Source: an uncultured bacterium (GTDB lineage: Bacteria > Bacillota > Negativicutes > Veillonellales > Veillonellaceae). From it: a stretch of 64,000 nucleotides of DNA. Positions 9,811-19,168 of this stretch are shown one piece after another; position 1 is the first letter of the stretch, and the number at the start of each line of letters is the position of its first letter. The notes beneath the pieces were generated by a model. It made no database searches. It was given only the letters and a program-made list of their open reading frames with translations, and had not been told where the DNA came from. The DNA is taken from the NCBI GenBank assembly GCA_905214495.1, contig CAJMLW010000008.1, forward strand, positions 7,016 to 71,015. Direction: 5' to 3'. The position numbers and the translations under genes are program-made.

Positions 9811-10692
9811 TTACTCAATATTCTGTACTTGTTCTCTAACTTTTTCTAATTCACATTTCAATTGTACCACATGGTCTGTCAGTGTTATATCCATCGCTTT
9901 TGAGCCAATCGTATTAACCTCACGATTCATCTCTTGAATGATAAAATCTAACTTACGACCAATCGGTTCATCCATCTTAAGTGTATTTGTTAATTGTACC
10001 ACATGAGACCTAAATCGGACAATCTCTTCCGTAATATCAGTTTTGTCAGCTATAATAGCAACTTCTTGTAGTAAACGATCTTCATTGGCAGTAAAGTCAA
10101 GACCTTCCACATAGTCCATCATTTTAGTTCGCAAATTTTCTTTATAAGCAATAACAGCATCGGCTTTATGACTGTTAATGTCTTCTATAATATTTGTCAT
10201 TTGTGAAAGCCGGTGTAACAAATCTTGTTGAATATGAATTCCCTCAGATTGTCGCATCCTGACTAATGCATTAAGTGCATTAGTTGTAGTATCAGTAACT
10301 AAAGACTGAAGTACATCTTCTGTAACTTCAGAATCTTGGATTTGTACCCAATCATTGGATATGGCCATCACTGCCGATAAAGGTACCTCTTGAGGCTCCC
10401 TATAAAATCCTTCTGATACTAGTAAGTCTTGAATTTGATGTTTTAAAGAACTATTTATTATGAACTGTTTTTCTCTATCCCCTACATCCTGCAATGTTAC
10501 ACATACATCAACTTTACCTCGATGTATGTATTTTTGTATACATTTACGGATACTATGCTCTACAGAATTAACTTGTTTAGGACTTCGTATGTTGAGATCT
10601 AAAAATCTAGAATTAACAGATTTAATTTCTATGGTACATTGTAAACCATCTACTATTTGAGTTGCTCGCCCAAATCCCGTCATGCTATTCAT
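9811..10692 (-). CDS. yicC: YicC family endoribonuclease
   Basis: A 293-aa protein beginning with the family hallmark MNSMTGFGRA and ending in the conserved block DFIIQEMNREVNTIGSKA. YicC proteins are reported RNA endonucleases. It is the first gene of the yicC-remA-gmk-rpoZ run and is divergent from rqcH across 106 nt. A strong AAGGAGG-type ribosome site precedes the start. A TACAAT at 10714-10719 on the minus strand could be its -10 box, but no convincing -35 is visible. Confidence 0.93.
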   Translation of the reverse strand: MNSMTGFGRATQIVDGLQCTIEIKSVNSRFLDLNIRSPKQVNSVEHSIRKCIQKYIHRGKVDVCVTLQDVGDREKQFIINSSLKHQIQDLLVSEGFYREPQEVPLSAVMAISNDWVQIQDSEVTEDVLQSLVTDTTTNALNALVRMRQSEGIHIQQDLLHRLSQMTNIIEDINSHKADAVIAYKENLRTKMMDYVEGLDFTANEDRLLQEVAIIADKTDITEEIVRFRSHVVQLTNTLKMDEPIGRKLDFIIQEMNREVNTIGSKAMDITLTDHVVQLKCELEKVREQVQNIE

Positions 10693-10752
10693 GGAAGAAC
10701 CTCCTTTTTATATATTGTATCATGAAATTTAAAGATATCTATTAATTATCTA

Positions 10753-10761
10753 TGTTATACT
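10753..10761 (+). promoter_or_regulatory. Extended -10 promoter candidate for rqcH
   Basis: TG at 10753-10754, one spacer base, then TATACT at 10756-10761, about 38 nt before the rqcH start. The -35 region is weak, which is tolerated at extended -10 promoters. Confidence 0.5.
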
Positions 10762-10798
10762 AAACTATACATGTGAGTTACCAAATGAAAGGATCACC

Positions 10799-12517
10799 AT
10801 GAATTTAGACGGGTTAACCATGTCTGTATTGGCCAGAGAATTAAATGAAAGCCTACAGAGTGGACAAATACAAAAACTTTATCAAGTAGATAAACACTCA
10901 TTACTTTTTAAAGTACGTAATGCTAATCAAGACGTAAATCTGATGATAACTGTAGGGGCCAATCCCGCAATATATACATGTAAACCTATCCAAGATTTGC
11001 CCAAAGAACCTAGTTCATTATGCATGTTTCTTCGCAAACATATAGAGGGCAGCCGTATTACGTCTGTAGAACAAATTAACGGAGATCGTATTCTCTGTGT
11101 CCATATTGATAAGCTTGAAATGGATGGTTCCATCACATCAACATCGATATATATAGAACTTATGGGGAAATATTCTAACTGTATCTTTGTGCAAAATGAT
11201 ATAATTTTAGAATCTATTATTCATGTATCACCAATAATGAACAGAGAACGTTCAGTAGGTCCTAAGATGACATATGAATTACCACCTAATTCTAATCGTG
11301 TATCTTTACTAGATTTTAATGAGGAAGAAATATTAAATCTTCTTACATCCTTTGGATCTGGTACAGTCACTAATACTATACGCTCTCTCTTTAATGGATT
11401 TGGTAAATCACTATTAGATTATGTTCTAACATTATCTAATTTAGATGGCACCGAAGAACTAAAAGCCTTATCAGATGATGCAATTCAAAAATTATCAAGG
11501 GCTCTAGAAAATTTAAAAGAAAAATTATTAAACGCTAATCAATTATATGTCTATAAAAATGAAAATGGTAAAAAATTATATATGCCATTTCCAATGGAAA
11601 CGGATTGTACATTAATAGAAACGTATCCAACCATCTCAAAAGCAATAGAACAGTCTATCGCTGACACTGGTTCAATTCATACGGCTGACAAGGAATTGGA
11701 ACGTATTATAGCTAATGCTATAAAAAAAGAAGAGTTACGTCACAAAAAGATTAAAGATGAACTAGATGATACTAAAAAGATGGAAACCTATAAATTATAT
11801 GGTGATCTTTTGATGATTAATAGTCATATACAAGCACACTATCAATCTTCTATTGACGTACAAAATTTACTTTCAGAATCAGCAGAAACTATAACAATTC
11901 CCTTAAAACCTGAATTGACCATTGTGGAAAATGGACAATGGTATTACAAACTATATACAAAATTAAAGAATCGGATTATTAGTGGCCAATACCAACTAGA
12001 CCAAAGTACGATAAAATTAGAATATTACAGAACAATCTTATACAGTTTATCTTTAGCCACAACTAGAGAATCACTAGAAGAAATACGCCATGAATGTATG
12101 GATGCAGGCATTATTAAGAAATCTAAAAAACCTCTCTCCTATAAATTGGGAAAATCGAATTACATTCATCTTGAAATCCCAGAAGGCGAACTTTATATCG
12201 GACGAAATAACCAGCAAAATGAATACTTAACTCATCGTTTTGCAAAACCAAATGATCTGTGGTTTCATACACAGGATATTCAAGGTTCCCATCTTATTTT
12301 ACGTACGAATCATGAACCTGATGATATGCTCATTTCACAAGTAGCAAAATATGCTGCCTATTTTAGCAAGGCCCGTCATTCATCAAAGGTTCCTGTAGAC
12401 TATACATATATAAAAAATATCAAAAAAACACCTAAATCACCGTTAGGATTTGTGATTTTTAACACTCATCAAACAATGATTGTTGAACCAGAAAAACCAC
12501 CTATGTATGAGGAATAA
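10799..12517 (+). CDS. rqcH: Rqc2/RqcH family ribosome quality-control protein (NFACT)
   Basis: The 572-aa protein begins MNLDGLTMSVLARELNE, the NFACT-N signature, followed by a helical coiled-coil centre (about residues 290-420). A C-terminal NFACT-R domain contains DLWFHTQDIQGSHLILR (about 490). Bacterial RqcH binds obstructed large subunits and adds alanine tails to stalled peptides; older annotations call it a fibronectin-binding protein. It is a single plus-strand gene with its own promoter candidate and a strong terminator directly after the stop. Confidence 0.93.
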   Translation: MNLDGLTMSVLARELNESLQSGQIQKLYQVDKHSLLFKVRNANQDVNLMITVGANPAIYTCKPIQDLPKEPSSLCMFLRKHIEGSRITSVEQINGDRILCVHIDKLEMDGSITSTSIYIELMGKYSNCIFVQNDIILESIIHVSPIMNRERSVGPKMTYELPPNSNRVSLLDFNEEEILNLLTSFGSGTVTNTIRSLFNGFGKSLLDYVLTLSNLDGTEELKALSDDAIQKLSRALENLKEKLLNANQLYVYKNENGKKLYMPFPMETDCTLIETYPTISKAIEQSIADTGSIHTADKELERIIANAIKKEELRHKKIKDELDDTKKMETYKLYGDLLMINSHIQAHYQSSIDVQNLLSESAETITIPLKPELTIVENGQWYYKLYTKLKNRIISGQYQLDQSTIKLEYYRTILYSLSLATTRESLEEIRHECMDAGIIKKSKKPLSYKLGKSNYIHLEIPEGELYIGRNNQQNEYLTHRFAKPNDLWFHTQDIQGSHLILRTNHEPDDMLISQVAKYAAYFSKARHSSKVPVDYTYIKNIKKTPKSPLGFVIFNTHQTMIVEPEKPPMYEE

Positions 12518-12518
12518 C

Positions 12519-12550
12519 AAAACCCCCGATAGATACCTATCGGGGGTTTT
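12519..12550. terminator. Bidirectional terminator between rqcH and the coiled-coil gene
   Basis: A 14-bp stem (12519-12532 with 12537-12550, 4-nt loop) has a GC-rich core, CCCCCGATAG, flanked by four A and four T. It begins 2 nt after the rqcH stop and can serve both converging transcripts. Confidence 0.93.
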
Positions 12551-12590
12551 CTCTGCAATCATTAGCATTATCTGTACTGATTACAATATA

Positions 12591-13055
12591 TTATTGATTT
12601 TCAGCTTTTTGTTCACTTTGTTGCAAGCTTTCGCGGTTTTGACGAAGGCTTTCCAACGTTTTTTCTAAATTGTTTTCTACATATTTCAATACATCACCAG
12701 CATATTGAATAGAGCTAGATTTTAACTCTTCAGAAGATTGGTTTGCAGCATTAATAATTTGATTAGCTTGTTCTTGTGCTTGCTTAACAAGTTCACTTTC
12801 AGCAGTCAATTTAGCAATGTAATCTTTGGCTTGATCGATTAATGTTTCAGCTTGACGTTGAGCATCAGCCAATACTTTATCTTTTTCGGCCACAATACGA
12901 CGAGATTCATCGAGCTCAAGTGGTAAAGATTCTTGAATTGCATCGATAATACGCATAATTTCATCTTCTTCAACCATACGTTTTGTAGTCATAGGAATAC
13001 GGCTGCTAGATTCAATAAGAACCTCTAAATCTTCAAGTAATTTTTCTGTTTTCAT
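12591..13055 (-). CDS. Coiled-coil protein (DivIVA/AtpF-like helical region)
   Basis: A 154-aa protein, charged and almost wholly helical. Residues about 50-154 are a long predicted coiled coil rich in A/E/K/Q (for example VLADAQRQAETLIDQAKDYIAKL). This region would be matched by ATP synthase subunit B or DivIVA models through low-complexity helix, but no membrane segment is present. The ATG at 13055 is preferred over an upstream GTG because AGGAG lies 8 nt before it. It ends the rsmD-coaD run, a position where Firmicutes often have a small coiled-coil gene. I do not assign a function. Confidence 0.8.
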   Translation of the reverse strand: MKTEKLLEDLEVLIESSSRIPMTTKRMVEEDEIMRIIDAIQESLPLELDESRRIVAEKDKVLADAQRQAETLIDQAKDYIAKLTAESELVKQAQEQANQIINAANQSSEELKSSSIQYAGDVLKYVENNLEKTLESLRQNRESLQQSEQKAENQ

Positions 13056-13069
13056 ACAATTCACTCCTA

Positions 13070-13561
13070 TTATTTATTACCATCGATGTTAAAACGTTTT
13101 TCTAATTTTATCTTTACATCGTCAGGAACAAGTCCATCTAACTTACCACCAAATTTAGCTAACTCACGAATCCCTGTTGAGCTTACAAAAGAATATTTAT
13201 TATTGGTCATAATAAACACTGTTTCAATATCATCATCCAAGTATTTTGCAAATAGAGCACGTTGAAATTCATATTCAAAATCACTAAGAGCTCTAAGTCC
13301 ACGAATAATAATACTTGCATGTTTCGATTTAACATAATCGATAAGCAATCCACCTGTACAGTCGATTTCTACATTAGGAATATGCTTAACCGCATCGCGA
13401 ATCATCTCAACGCGTTCTTCCATAGTAAACAATGAATTCTTATTAGGATTTGAACTTACAGCGATAATCAACTTGTCTACGAGACGACTACCGCGCTCAA
13501 AAATGTCAACGTGACCATTTGTAACGGGGTCAAAACTTCCTGGGCAAACTCCTATCCGCAA
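13070..13561 (-). CDS. coaD: Phosphopantetheine adenylyltransferase
   Basis: This enzyme catalyses the penultimate step of CoA synthesis, adenylating 4'-phosphopantetheine. The nucleotidyltransferase motif PGSFDPVTNGH lies at the N-terminus and the ISSTG-type motif (here VSSTGIRELAKFGG) near the C-terminus. A TTG start at 13561 is preferred: AAAGGAG lies 8 nt upstream, inside the end of rsmD, and the resulting 163 aa fits the family. A longer GTG start would overlap rsmD by 14 nt. rsmD-coaD is a classic gene pair. Confidence 0.95.
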   Translation of the reverse strand: MRIGVCPGSFDPVTNGHVDIFERGSRLVDKLIIAVSSNPNKNSLFTMEERVEMIRDAVKHIPNVEIDCTGGLLIDYVKSKHASIIIRGLRALSDFEYEFQRALFAKYLDDDIETVFIMTNNKYSFVSSTGIRELAKFGGKLDGLVPDDVKIKLEKRFNIDGNK

Positions 13562-13565
13562 GGGT

Positions 13566-14117
13566 CTAACTCCTTTCACTATGTTTCACAAAGTATGAAA
13601 CAAGGGTGTAACCAAATTTTTGTTCCTTTATACATTCCCATTCCTGTGGCATGGTGAAAGCCTCATCTTTATGATGTTCCAAGACTAAAACACCATCATC
13701 AGCTAATGCATCATGAGCCACAACAAAATCAATAGTCTCTTGTATAAAGCCATTTTCATATGGTGGATCAGAAAAAATATAATCGAACTGCTGGTCACCT
13801 ATAAAATGTTTCAATTGTGAAAGTTTCTTAGGTATGATTTGAATTCGATCCAACACACGACAATGTTCCGCATTCTCTCGAATTAATTTACCAGTGCGAT
13901 AATCAACAGCAATCGCTGATTTAGCTCCACGACTGAGCGCTTCAATGGCAACTGCACCAGTACCAGAAAATAAATCTAACACACGAGTACCATATATACC
14001 GCGATGCGCTAATACGTTGAAGATACTTTCACGAACACGATCCAAGGTGGGACGTGTATCCATCCCCTTCGGAGCTTTTATAGTATGGCCCTTTGCAGTG
14101 CCTCCAATAATTCGCAT
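13566..14117 (-). CDS. rsmD: 16S rRNA (guanine-966-N2)-methyltransferase
   Basis: The 183-aa protein begins MRIIGGTAKGHTIKAPKG, with SAM-binding motif VLDLFSGTGAVAIEALSRGA (about residues 44-63) and catalytic FSDPPYENG (about 114). RsmD methylates G966 of 16S rRNA during small-subunit maturation. It is followed by coaD after 4 nt. A TATAAT-like -10 lies shortly upstream, consistent with a promoter after the gpsA end. Confidence 0.95.
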   Translation of the reverse strand: MRIIGGTAKGHTIKAPKGMDTRPTLDRVRESIFNVLAHRGIYGTRVLDLFSGTGAVAIEALSRGAKSAIAVDYRTGKLIRENAEHCRVLDRIQIIPKKLSQLKHFIGDQQFDYIFSDPPYENGFIQETIDFVVAHDALADDGVLVLEHHKDEAFTMPQEWECIKEQKFGYTLVSYFVKHSERS

Positions 14118-14164
14118 ACAATCCTCACTAGATTATACTCATTAATTATAGTATATAAATACCT

Positions 14165-14197
14165 AAAATAAAAGTATCTTTTACAATTATGATACTT
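14165..14197 (-). terminator. Weak terminator candidate after gpsA
   Basis: A 7-bp A/T-rich stem (14172-14178 with 14191-14197) overlaps the gpsA stop and is followed on the minus strand by a U-rich run. The stem is short and the loop is 12 nt, so this is a weak call. Confidence 0.35.
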
Positions 14198-15185
14198 CGA
14201 TTTTACTATCTCGGCCCATCAATTCTTGCAATGCTAATTGAGGGGACTTCTCTTCATATAATACCTCATATAGTGATTGTGTGATAGGCATTTCTACATG
14301 GTGTTTTATGGCCATATCACGAATAATAGATGTTGCAAAAAAGCCTTCTACCACCATATTCGTATGATTCATAATGTAGTCCATTGTTTTACCATCTGCT
14401 AGCTGTTGTCCTGCAGCACGGTTACGACTATGCTGGCTCATACAAGTGGCGATTAAATCCCCCATACCAGCTAAGCCTGCATACGTTTCTTTTCTTGCAC
14501 CGAGTGCTAAACCAAATCGAGTCATTTCATGTAGGCCACGAGTTAGTAATAAAGCCTTACAATTATCTCCAAGAGACAATCCATCAACGATACCAGCAGC
14601 CAAGGCTATTATATTTTTAGTAGCTCCCGCTAATTCGACACCAATATAATCATCACTCGTATATATACGAAATTCTTTGCTGTGTAATGCTTGTTGTACC
14701 TTTTTACCGATGTCCATAGATGTCGTACCTACTACGGCAGCAGCTGGTAAGTTTCTACCGATTTCCTCTGCGTGATTAGGACCGGATAAAACAGTTAAAT
14801 AACATCCGACAGAGGATAATTCCTCCTTCATGACTGTAGTCAATAACTTACCACTTTCCCGTTCTACACCTTTAGAGCATAACACGTATATTTGATCTTT
14901 GTGAGCATATCTTTTTAAATTCTGTAAAGCTGTGCGCACATGAATAGACGGTGTAACAATCAGTACGATATCAGCCTGTTCAATTGATGTTTGTAAATCA
15001 GAACTAATAATTAGTTCATCAGGCAATATTACACCAGCTAAATATGACTTATTTTCTTTGTACTTAATAAGTTCATCTTTAAACTCTGCGCGTCTACAAT
15101 ATAAGGTTGTATCATTTCCAGCCATTACAGATTTAATAGCGAGAGCTGTCCCCCAACTACCAGATCCGACGATGCAAACTTTCAT
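14187..15185 (-). CDS. gpsA: Glycerol-3-phosphate dehydrogenase [NAD(P)+]
   Basis: The enzyme reduces dihydroxyacetone phosphate to sn-glycerol 3-phosphate for phospholipids. The N-terminal nucleotide-binding motif is GSGSWGTA (residues 7-14); VLSGPNHAEEI (about 135), the catalytic Lys region GATKNIIALAAG (about 185) and GLAGMGDLIATC (about 250) are present. Its 332-aa length is normal. It follows plsY by 1 nt, so the two genes that make and first acylate glycerol phosphate are coupled. Confidence 0.97.
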   Translation of the reverse strand: MKVCIVGSGSWGTALAIKSVMAGNDTTLYCRRAEFKDELIKYKENKSYLAGVILPDELIISSDLQTSIEQADIVLIVTPSIHVRTALQNLKRYAHKDQIYVLCSKGVERESGKLLTTVMKEELSSVGCYLTVLSGPNHAEEIGRNLPAAAVVGTTSMDIGKKVQQALHSKEFRIYTSDDYIGVELAGATKNIIALAAGIVDGLSLGDNCKALLLTRGLHEMTRFGLALGARKETYAGLAGMGDLIATCMSQHSRNRAAGQQLADGKTMDYIMNHTNMVVEGFFATSIIRDMAIKHHVEMPITQSLYEVLYEEKSPQLALQELMGRDSKIEVS

Positions 15186-15186
15186 A

Positions 15187-15801
15187 TTACTCTCCTTTTT
15201 TGACGCGTTCTACCTTTAATTCTTTACCTGCTAGTAAACGAGATATATTTTCTCGATGACGTATAATAACAAATAATGCAGCTAGCGCACCAAATCCTAC
15301 AAACCACCAGGATTCACCCATTACATACATCAATATAGGAACAAGCGCAGCAGCTACTATAGAACCTAGAGAGACTAATTTAGTGAAATATACAATGATG
15401 CCCCAAATAGCAAAACAAATAACTGCAACTATTGGAGATAATGCAATGAGTACCCCCAAACCAGTTGCAACACCACGTCCACCTTTAAAGCCAAGAAATA
15501 CTGACCAATTGTGTCCAACCATGGCCAAAATGCCACCTAGAATCATATACATGGGATTTAAATGGAAAAACAAAAATACCCCAATGGCACCCTTTAATGC
15601 GTCACAGAAAAATACAGGAAGCGCTGCCTTTAAACCAATAACACGATATGTATTTGTAGCACCTATATTGTTTGATCCATATAGACGGACATCTGTATTG
15701 AAAAATAATTTACCAATAATGAGTCCGCTAGGAATTGAACCGATTACATAGGCTAATAACGCATACCCTATAATAGGCATAAAATCATTCACAACTTTCA
15801 C
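15187..15801 (-). CDS. plsY: Acyl-phosphate:glycerol-3-phosphate acyltransferase PlsY
   Basis: A 204-aa membrane enzyme of the PlsY type, with five or more hydrophobic segments and the three family motifs: SIPSGLIIGKLF (about residue 22), GSNNIGATNTYR (about 42) and GGRGVATGLG (about 105). It transfers an acyl group from acyl phosphate to position 1 of glycerol 3-phosphate. An internal Met at residue 8 is an alternative start. It lies between der and gpsA, the familiar der-plsY-gpsA order. Confidence 0.95.
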   Translation of the reverse strand: MKVVNDFMPIIGYALLAYVIGSIPSGLIIGKLFFNTDVRLYGSNNIGATNTYRVIGLKAALPVFFCDALKGAIGVFLFFHLNPMYMILGGILAMVGHNWSVFLGFKGGRGVATGLGVLIALSPIVAVICFAIWGIIVYFTKLVSLGSIVAAALVPILMYVMGESWWFVGFGALAALFVIIRHRENISRLLAGKELKVERVKKGE

Positions 15802-15819
15802 CCTTACCCTTTGTACTTA

Positions 15820-17154
15820 TTACTCTTCATCTTCACGTTTTTTACCGCGAAGGATTAATCGAATTGGAGTACCTTCGAAACCAAAACTTTCACGTAAACG
15901 ATTTTCCAAAAAGCGCATATACGAGAAATGAATTAATTCGGGTTCATTTACAAATAGGATAAATGTTGGAGGCTTAACACTGGCTTGTGTCATATAGTAA
16001 ATTTTTGGAATTCTGCCATTACGGGATGGAACTGGATTTACAGTTTGAGCATCTTGTAGTAATTGATTTAATGTACCAGTAGAAACACGACGATATTGTT
16101 GTTCTGATACGAATTTAAGCATATCAGCTAAACGATGAATACGTTGTTTTGTCAATGCAGAAGCAAATAGAATTGGTGCAAATTGCAAGAATCCTAATTC
16201 ATCATAAATATCTTCAGTGTATCTCAATGTAGTTTTATCATCTTTTTCTACAAGATCCCACTTATTAACTACAATGATAACACCCTTGCCAGCTTCATAC
16301 GCATAACCGGCAATTTTTTTATCTTGCTCTGTAACGCCATCAACGCCATCTAATACAAGTACAACAATATCAGAGCGATCAACGGAACGAAGAGAGCGAA
16401 CAATGCTGTACCGTTCAACAGCTTCATCAATCTTGGATTTACGTCTCATCCCTGCCGTATCGATAAGTACGAATTTTTGATCACCATGTGTCCAATGCGT
16501 ATCAATGGAATCACGAGTAGTGCCAGCTACATCGGAAACTATAACGCGATCTTGTCCTAATAGTGCATTGGTCAATGATGATTTACCTACATTAGGTCTA
16601 CCGATGATGGCCACATGAATGGTATCTTCCTCATCTACATTAGTTCCTACCGGGGGGAAATGTTTAACCGTATCATCTAATAAATCACCTAGATTCATTA
16701 AATTCTTTGCAGAAATGCCAATTGGATCACCAAGTCCCAAATTATAAAACTCATAAATATTAGGTTCTTGATTTACACTGTCAATTTTATTCACTACAAG
16801 AACTACTGGTTTTCCACTAGTACGTAAAATATTGGCCACTTCTTCATCAGCTGGAACAATACCTTGCTTGCCATCAACCACAAAGAGGATTACATCAGCT
16901 TCTTCAATAGCAAGTTCAGCTTGTAAACGCATCATTTTAGGAATGACATGACTATTCTCTGTTACGAACTCGATACCACCTGTATCAATCATTGTAAACT
17001 CACGATTAAGCCATTCTGCATCGAAGTAAATTCTATCTCGTGTAACTCCAGGTATATCCTCGACGATAGAAATTCGTTTATTAACAATGGCATTAAATAA
17101 TGTAGATTTACCTACATTTGGACGACCAACTACGGCCACTAATGGTTTTGCCAT
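15820..17154 (-). CDS. der: Ribosome biogenesis GTPase Der
   Basis: A 444-aa tandem GTPase for 50S assembly. Two G domains each have a P-loop (GRPNVGKST at about residue 9 and GRPNVGKSS at about 182) and DTAGM/DTGG plus NKxD motifs (VNKID, VNKWD). A C-terminal KH-like domain follows (about 355-440). The ATG at 17154 follows AGAGGTG with good spacing; an upstream in-frame start would add ten residues with no ribosome site. A strong terminator upstream separates it from ispH-rpsA. Confidence 0.97.
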   Translation of the reverse strand: MAKPLVAVVGRPNVGKSTLFNAIVNKRISIVEDIPGVTRDRIYFDAEWLNREFTMIDTGGIEFVTENSHVIPKMMRLQAELAIEEADVILFVVDGKQGIVPADEEVANILRTSGKPVVLVVNKIDSVNQEPNIYEFYNLGLGDPIGISAKNLMNLGDLLDDTVKHFPPVGTNVDEEDTIHVAIIGRPNVGKSSLTNALLGQDRVIVSDVAGTTRDSIDTHWTHGDQKFVLIDTAGMRRKSKIDEAVERYSIVRSLRSVDRSDIVVLVLDGVDGVTEQDKKIAGYAYEAGKGVIIVVNKWDLVEKDDKTTLRYTEDIYDELGFLQFAPILFASALTKQRIHRLADMLKFVSEQQYRRVSTGTLNQLLQDAQTVNPVPSRNGRIPKIYYMTQASVKPPTFILFVNEPELIHFSYMRFLENRLRESFGFEGTPIRLILRGKKREDEE

Positions 17155-17218
17155 ACTTTCACCTCTTTTATTATCTATATACATTAATTCATTTTATCAT
17201 ATTAAAGGGAATGTACGC

Positions 17219-17251
17219 AAAAAGGCTAATCAAGGAAAACCTTGATTAGCC
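17219..17251 (-). terminator. Intrinsic terminator after ispH-rpsA
   Basis: A perfect 12-bp stem (17224-17235 with 17240-17251, 4-nt loop) is followed on the minus strand by five U (17219-17223). It closes the scpA to ispH-rpsA operon. Confidence 0.92.
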
Positions 17252-17269
17252 TCATTAAAAGATTCTGAA

Positions 17270-19168
17270 TTATTCAGCGTCTTCTTCTGTTTCTTTTGCT
17301 TCCATCAACTCAGTCAAAGCCAAGCCCAATTTCTTTTCATCTTTGTTAAGAGAAATGATTTTAACTTCAACTTCTTGACCACGGTTCAAGTAATTTTCAA
17401 CTTTCGCATTACGTTGTTTTGTAATTTGAGAAATGTGAAGTAAACCTTGAATATCATCGTTAACAGCTACAAATGCACCGTAAGCTACCAAACGAACAAC
17501 TTTACCAGTGATTACATCACCAACGTGTAAAGTTTCTTCAGCAACATCCCATGGGCTCTTAGTTAAAGCTTTCAAGGACAAGGATAATTTGTTGCTTTCA
17601 GGGTCAAAAGATTGCAATTTAACTTCGATTTCTTGGCCAACGGAAAGAACATCTTCCACTTTTTTAATTTTTTGCCAAGAAATATCAGAAATATGAAGTA
17701 AACCTTCAATACCACCGATATCTACGAATGCACCATAAGGCATGATTTTACGAACAATACCTTTATAGTTTTCACCAACGTTGATATTTTTCAATGCTTC
17801 AGCTAATTTTGCTTGACGTTCCACTTCAAGTACTGCACGGCGGGAAAGAACCAAACGGTTTTTCTTTTCGTCGATTTCAAGAACTTTTGCTTCGAATTCA
17901 TTACCAACCAAGTTGTCCAAAGATTTTACGAAATGCACATCACCTTGGGACAATGGAATGAAACCACGAAGGGATTTTACTGTTACCACCAAGCCAGCTG
18001 GGATAGCATCGATACCTTTACATACGATAGGTTCGTCTTTTTCTTGAGCTTCGATAACATATTGCCAATCTTCATCTTTAGCCAAACGAGTCATGGAAAG
18101 ATAAATAGGATTATCTTCTTTGATGTGGTTCATGATAACTGCTTTAATTTCATCACCATTTTTTAACACATCTTTGGCAGAGTTTGGTGCTGGATAAGAA
18201 ATTTCAGTTCTATTCAAAATTGCTTCAGTTTTGTAGCCAAAAGATACCCATGCGCGTTCATCTTCAACTTGTACTACTTGACCTTCTACAACGTTTCCTT
18301 TCTTAAATTCTTCTTGACCTTCTGCTGCTAATAATTCTGCAAAATCTTTCATTGTCTCAATGACCTCCTTAATAATCCAGTCGGGAGTCGATGCTCCTGC
18401 TGTTACTCCTACCGTCTGTACTCGGTTAAACCATTCCAGTTGTAATTCAGTAGAAGTTTCAATGTGATATGTCGTACATCCAACGTCTCGACAAACCTCT
18501 GCCAATCGGTTCGTATTGCCGCTGTTCTTACCACCTATCACAATCATAAGATCTACGTTACGAGCTAATTCAACGGCAGAATTCTGACGTTCCTGAGTTG
18601 CATTGCATATCGTTTTGAAAATCTTAAGATTCTTAGATTTTTTCTCTAATATCTCTATTATACTGTTAAATTTGAATTGTGAAAAGGTCGTTTGAACAAC
18701 TACACCCATTTTTTCAACAACTTGTAGATTTTGGGCGGAATCTTCATCTTCGATGATTATTCCCTTATTATTGGCCCATAAATTAATGCTTTTAACCTCA
18801 GGATGGTTTTTTTCGCCTAATATAACTAGTGTCATGCCATCTTCAATAACAGATTTAGCATCTTGTTGAGCTTTTTTCACATGTGGGCATGTAGCATCTA
18901 CAATGGCTAGACCTTTTTCTTCAGCCTCTTCATAAATGGCAGGTCCTACACCATGAGAACGAATAATCATTGTGCCTTCATCGATATCAGATACTTCTTG
19001 GATGGGGCTAACCCCTTTACTTTCAAGACGATTCACGACTTGAGGATTATGAATAATGGGACCTAATGTATAGCTTTTCCCCTTACCATTAGCAGCTTCA
19101 TTGGCCATTTCAACAGCACGTTTTACACCATAACAAAAGCCATGATTTTCAGCTAAAATTATTTCCAT
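17270..19168 (-). CDS. ispH: IspH-ribosomal protein S1 fusion
   Basis: A 632-aa two-function protein. Residues about 1-280 are HMBPP reductase (last step of the MEP isoprenoid pathway), with its three Fe-S cysteines in NHGFCYGV, DATCPHV and FKTICNAT and the TAGASTP motif near 255. Residues about 295-632 hold four S1 RNA-binding repeats, the clearest being MPYGAFVDIGGIEGLLHISD and VAYGAFVAVNDDIQGLLHIS. This fusion is known from Clostridia and Negativicutes. It overlaps plsC by 10 nt and ends the operon. No stop or frame change separates the halves. Confidence 0.95.
   Translation of the reverse strand: MEIILAENHGFCYGVKRAVEMANEAANGKGKSYTLGPIIHNPQVVNRLESKGVSPIQEVSDIDEGTMIIRSHGVGPAIYEEAEEKGLAIVDATCPHVKKAQQDAKSVIEDGMTLVILGEKNHPEVKSINLWANNKGIIIEDEDSAQNLQVVEKMGVVVQTTFSQFKFNSIIEILEKKSKNLKIFKTICNATQERQNSAVELARNVDLMIVIGGKNSGNTNRLAEVCRDVGCTTYHIETSTELQLEWFNRVQTVGVTAGASTPDWIIKEVIETMKDFAELLAAEGQEEFKKGNVVEGQVVQVEDERAWVSFGYKTEAILNRTEISYPAPNSAKDVLKNGDEIKAVIMNHIKEDNPIYLSMTRLAKDEDWQYVIEAQEKDEPIVCKGIDAIPAGLVVTVKSLRGFIPLSQGDVHFVKSLDNLVGNEFEAKVLEIDEKKNRLVLSRRAVLEVERQAKLAEALKNINVGENYKGIVRKIMPYGAFVDIGGIEGLLHISDISWQKIKKVEDVLSVGQEIEVKLQSFDPESNKLSLSLKALTKSPWDVAEETLHVGDVITGKVVRLVAYGAFVAVNDDIQGLLHISQITKQRNAKVENYLNRGQEVEVKIISLNKDEKKLGLALTELMEAKETEEDAE

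Noticed and set aside
17270..19168. IspH-S1 join as an assembly artefact
   Set aside because: The frame is continuous, domain boundaries are clean and this fusion is known in related bacteria.
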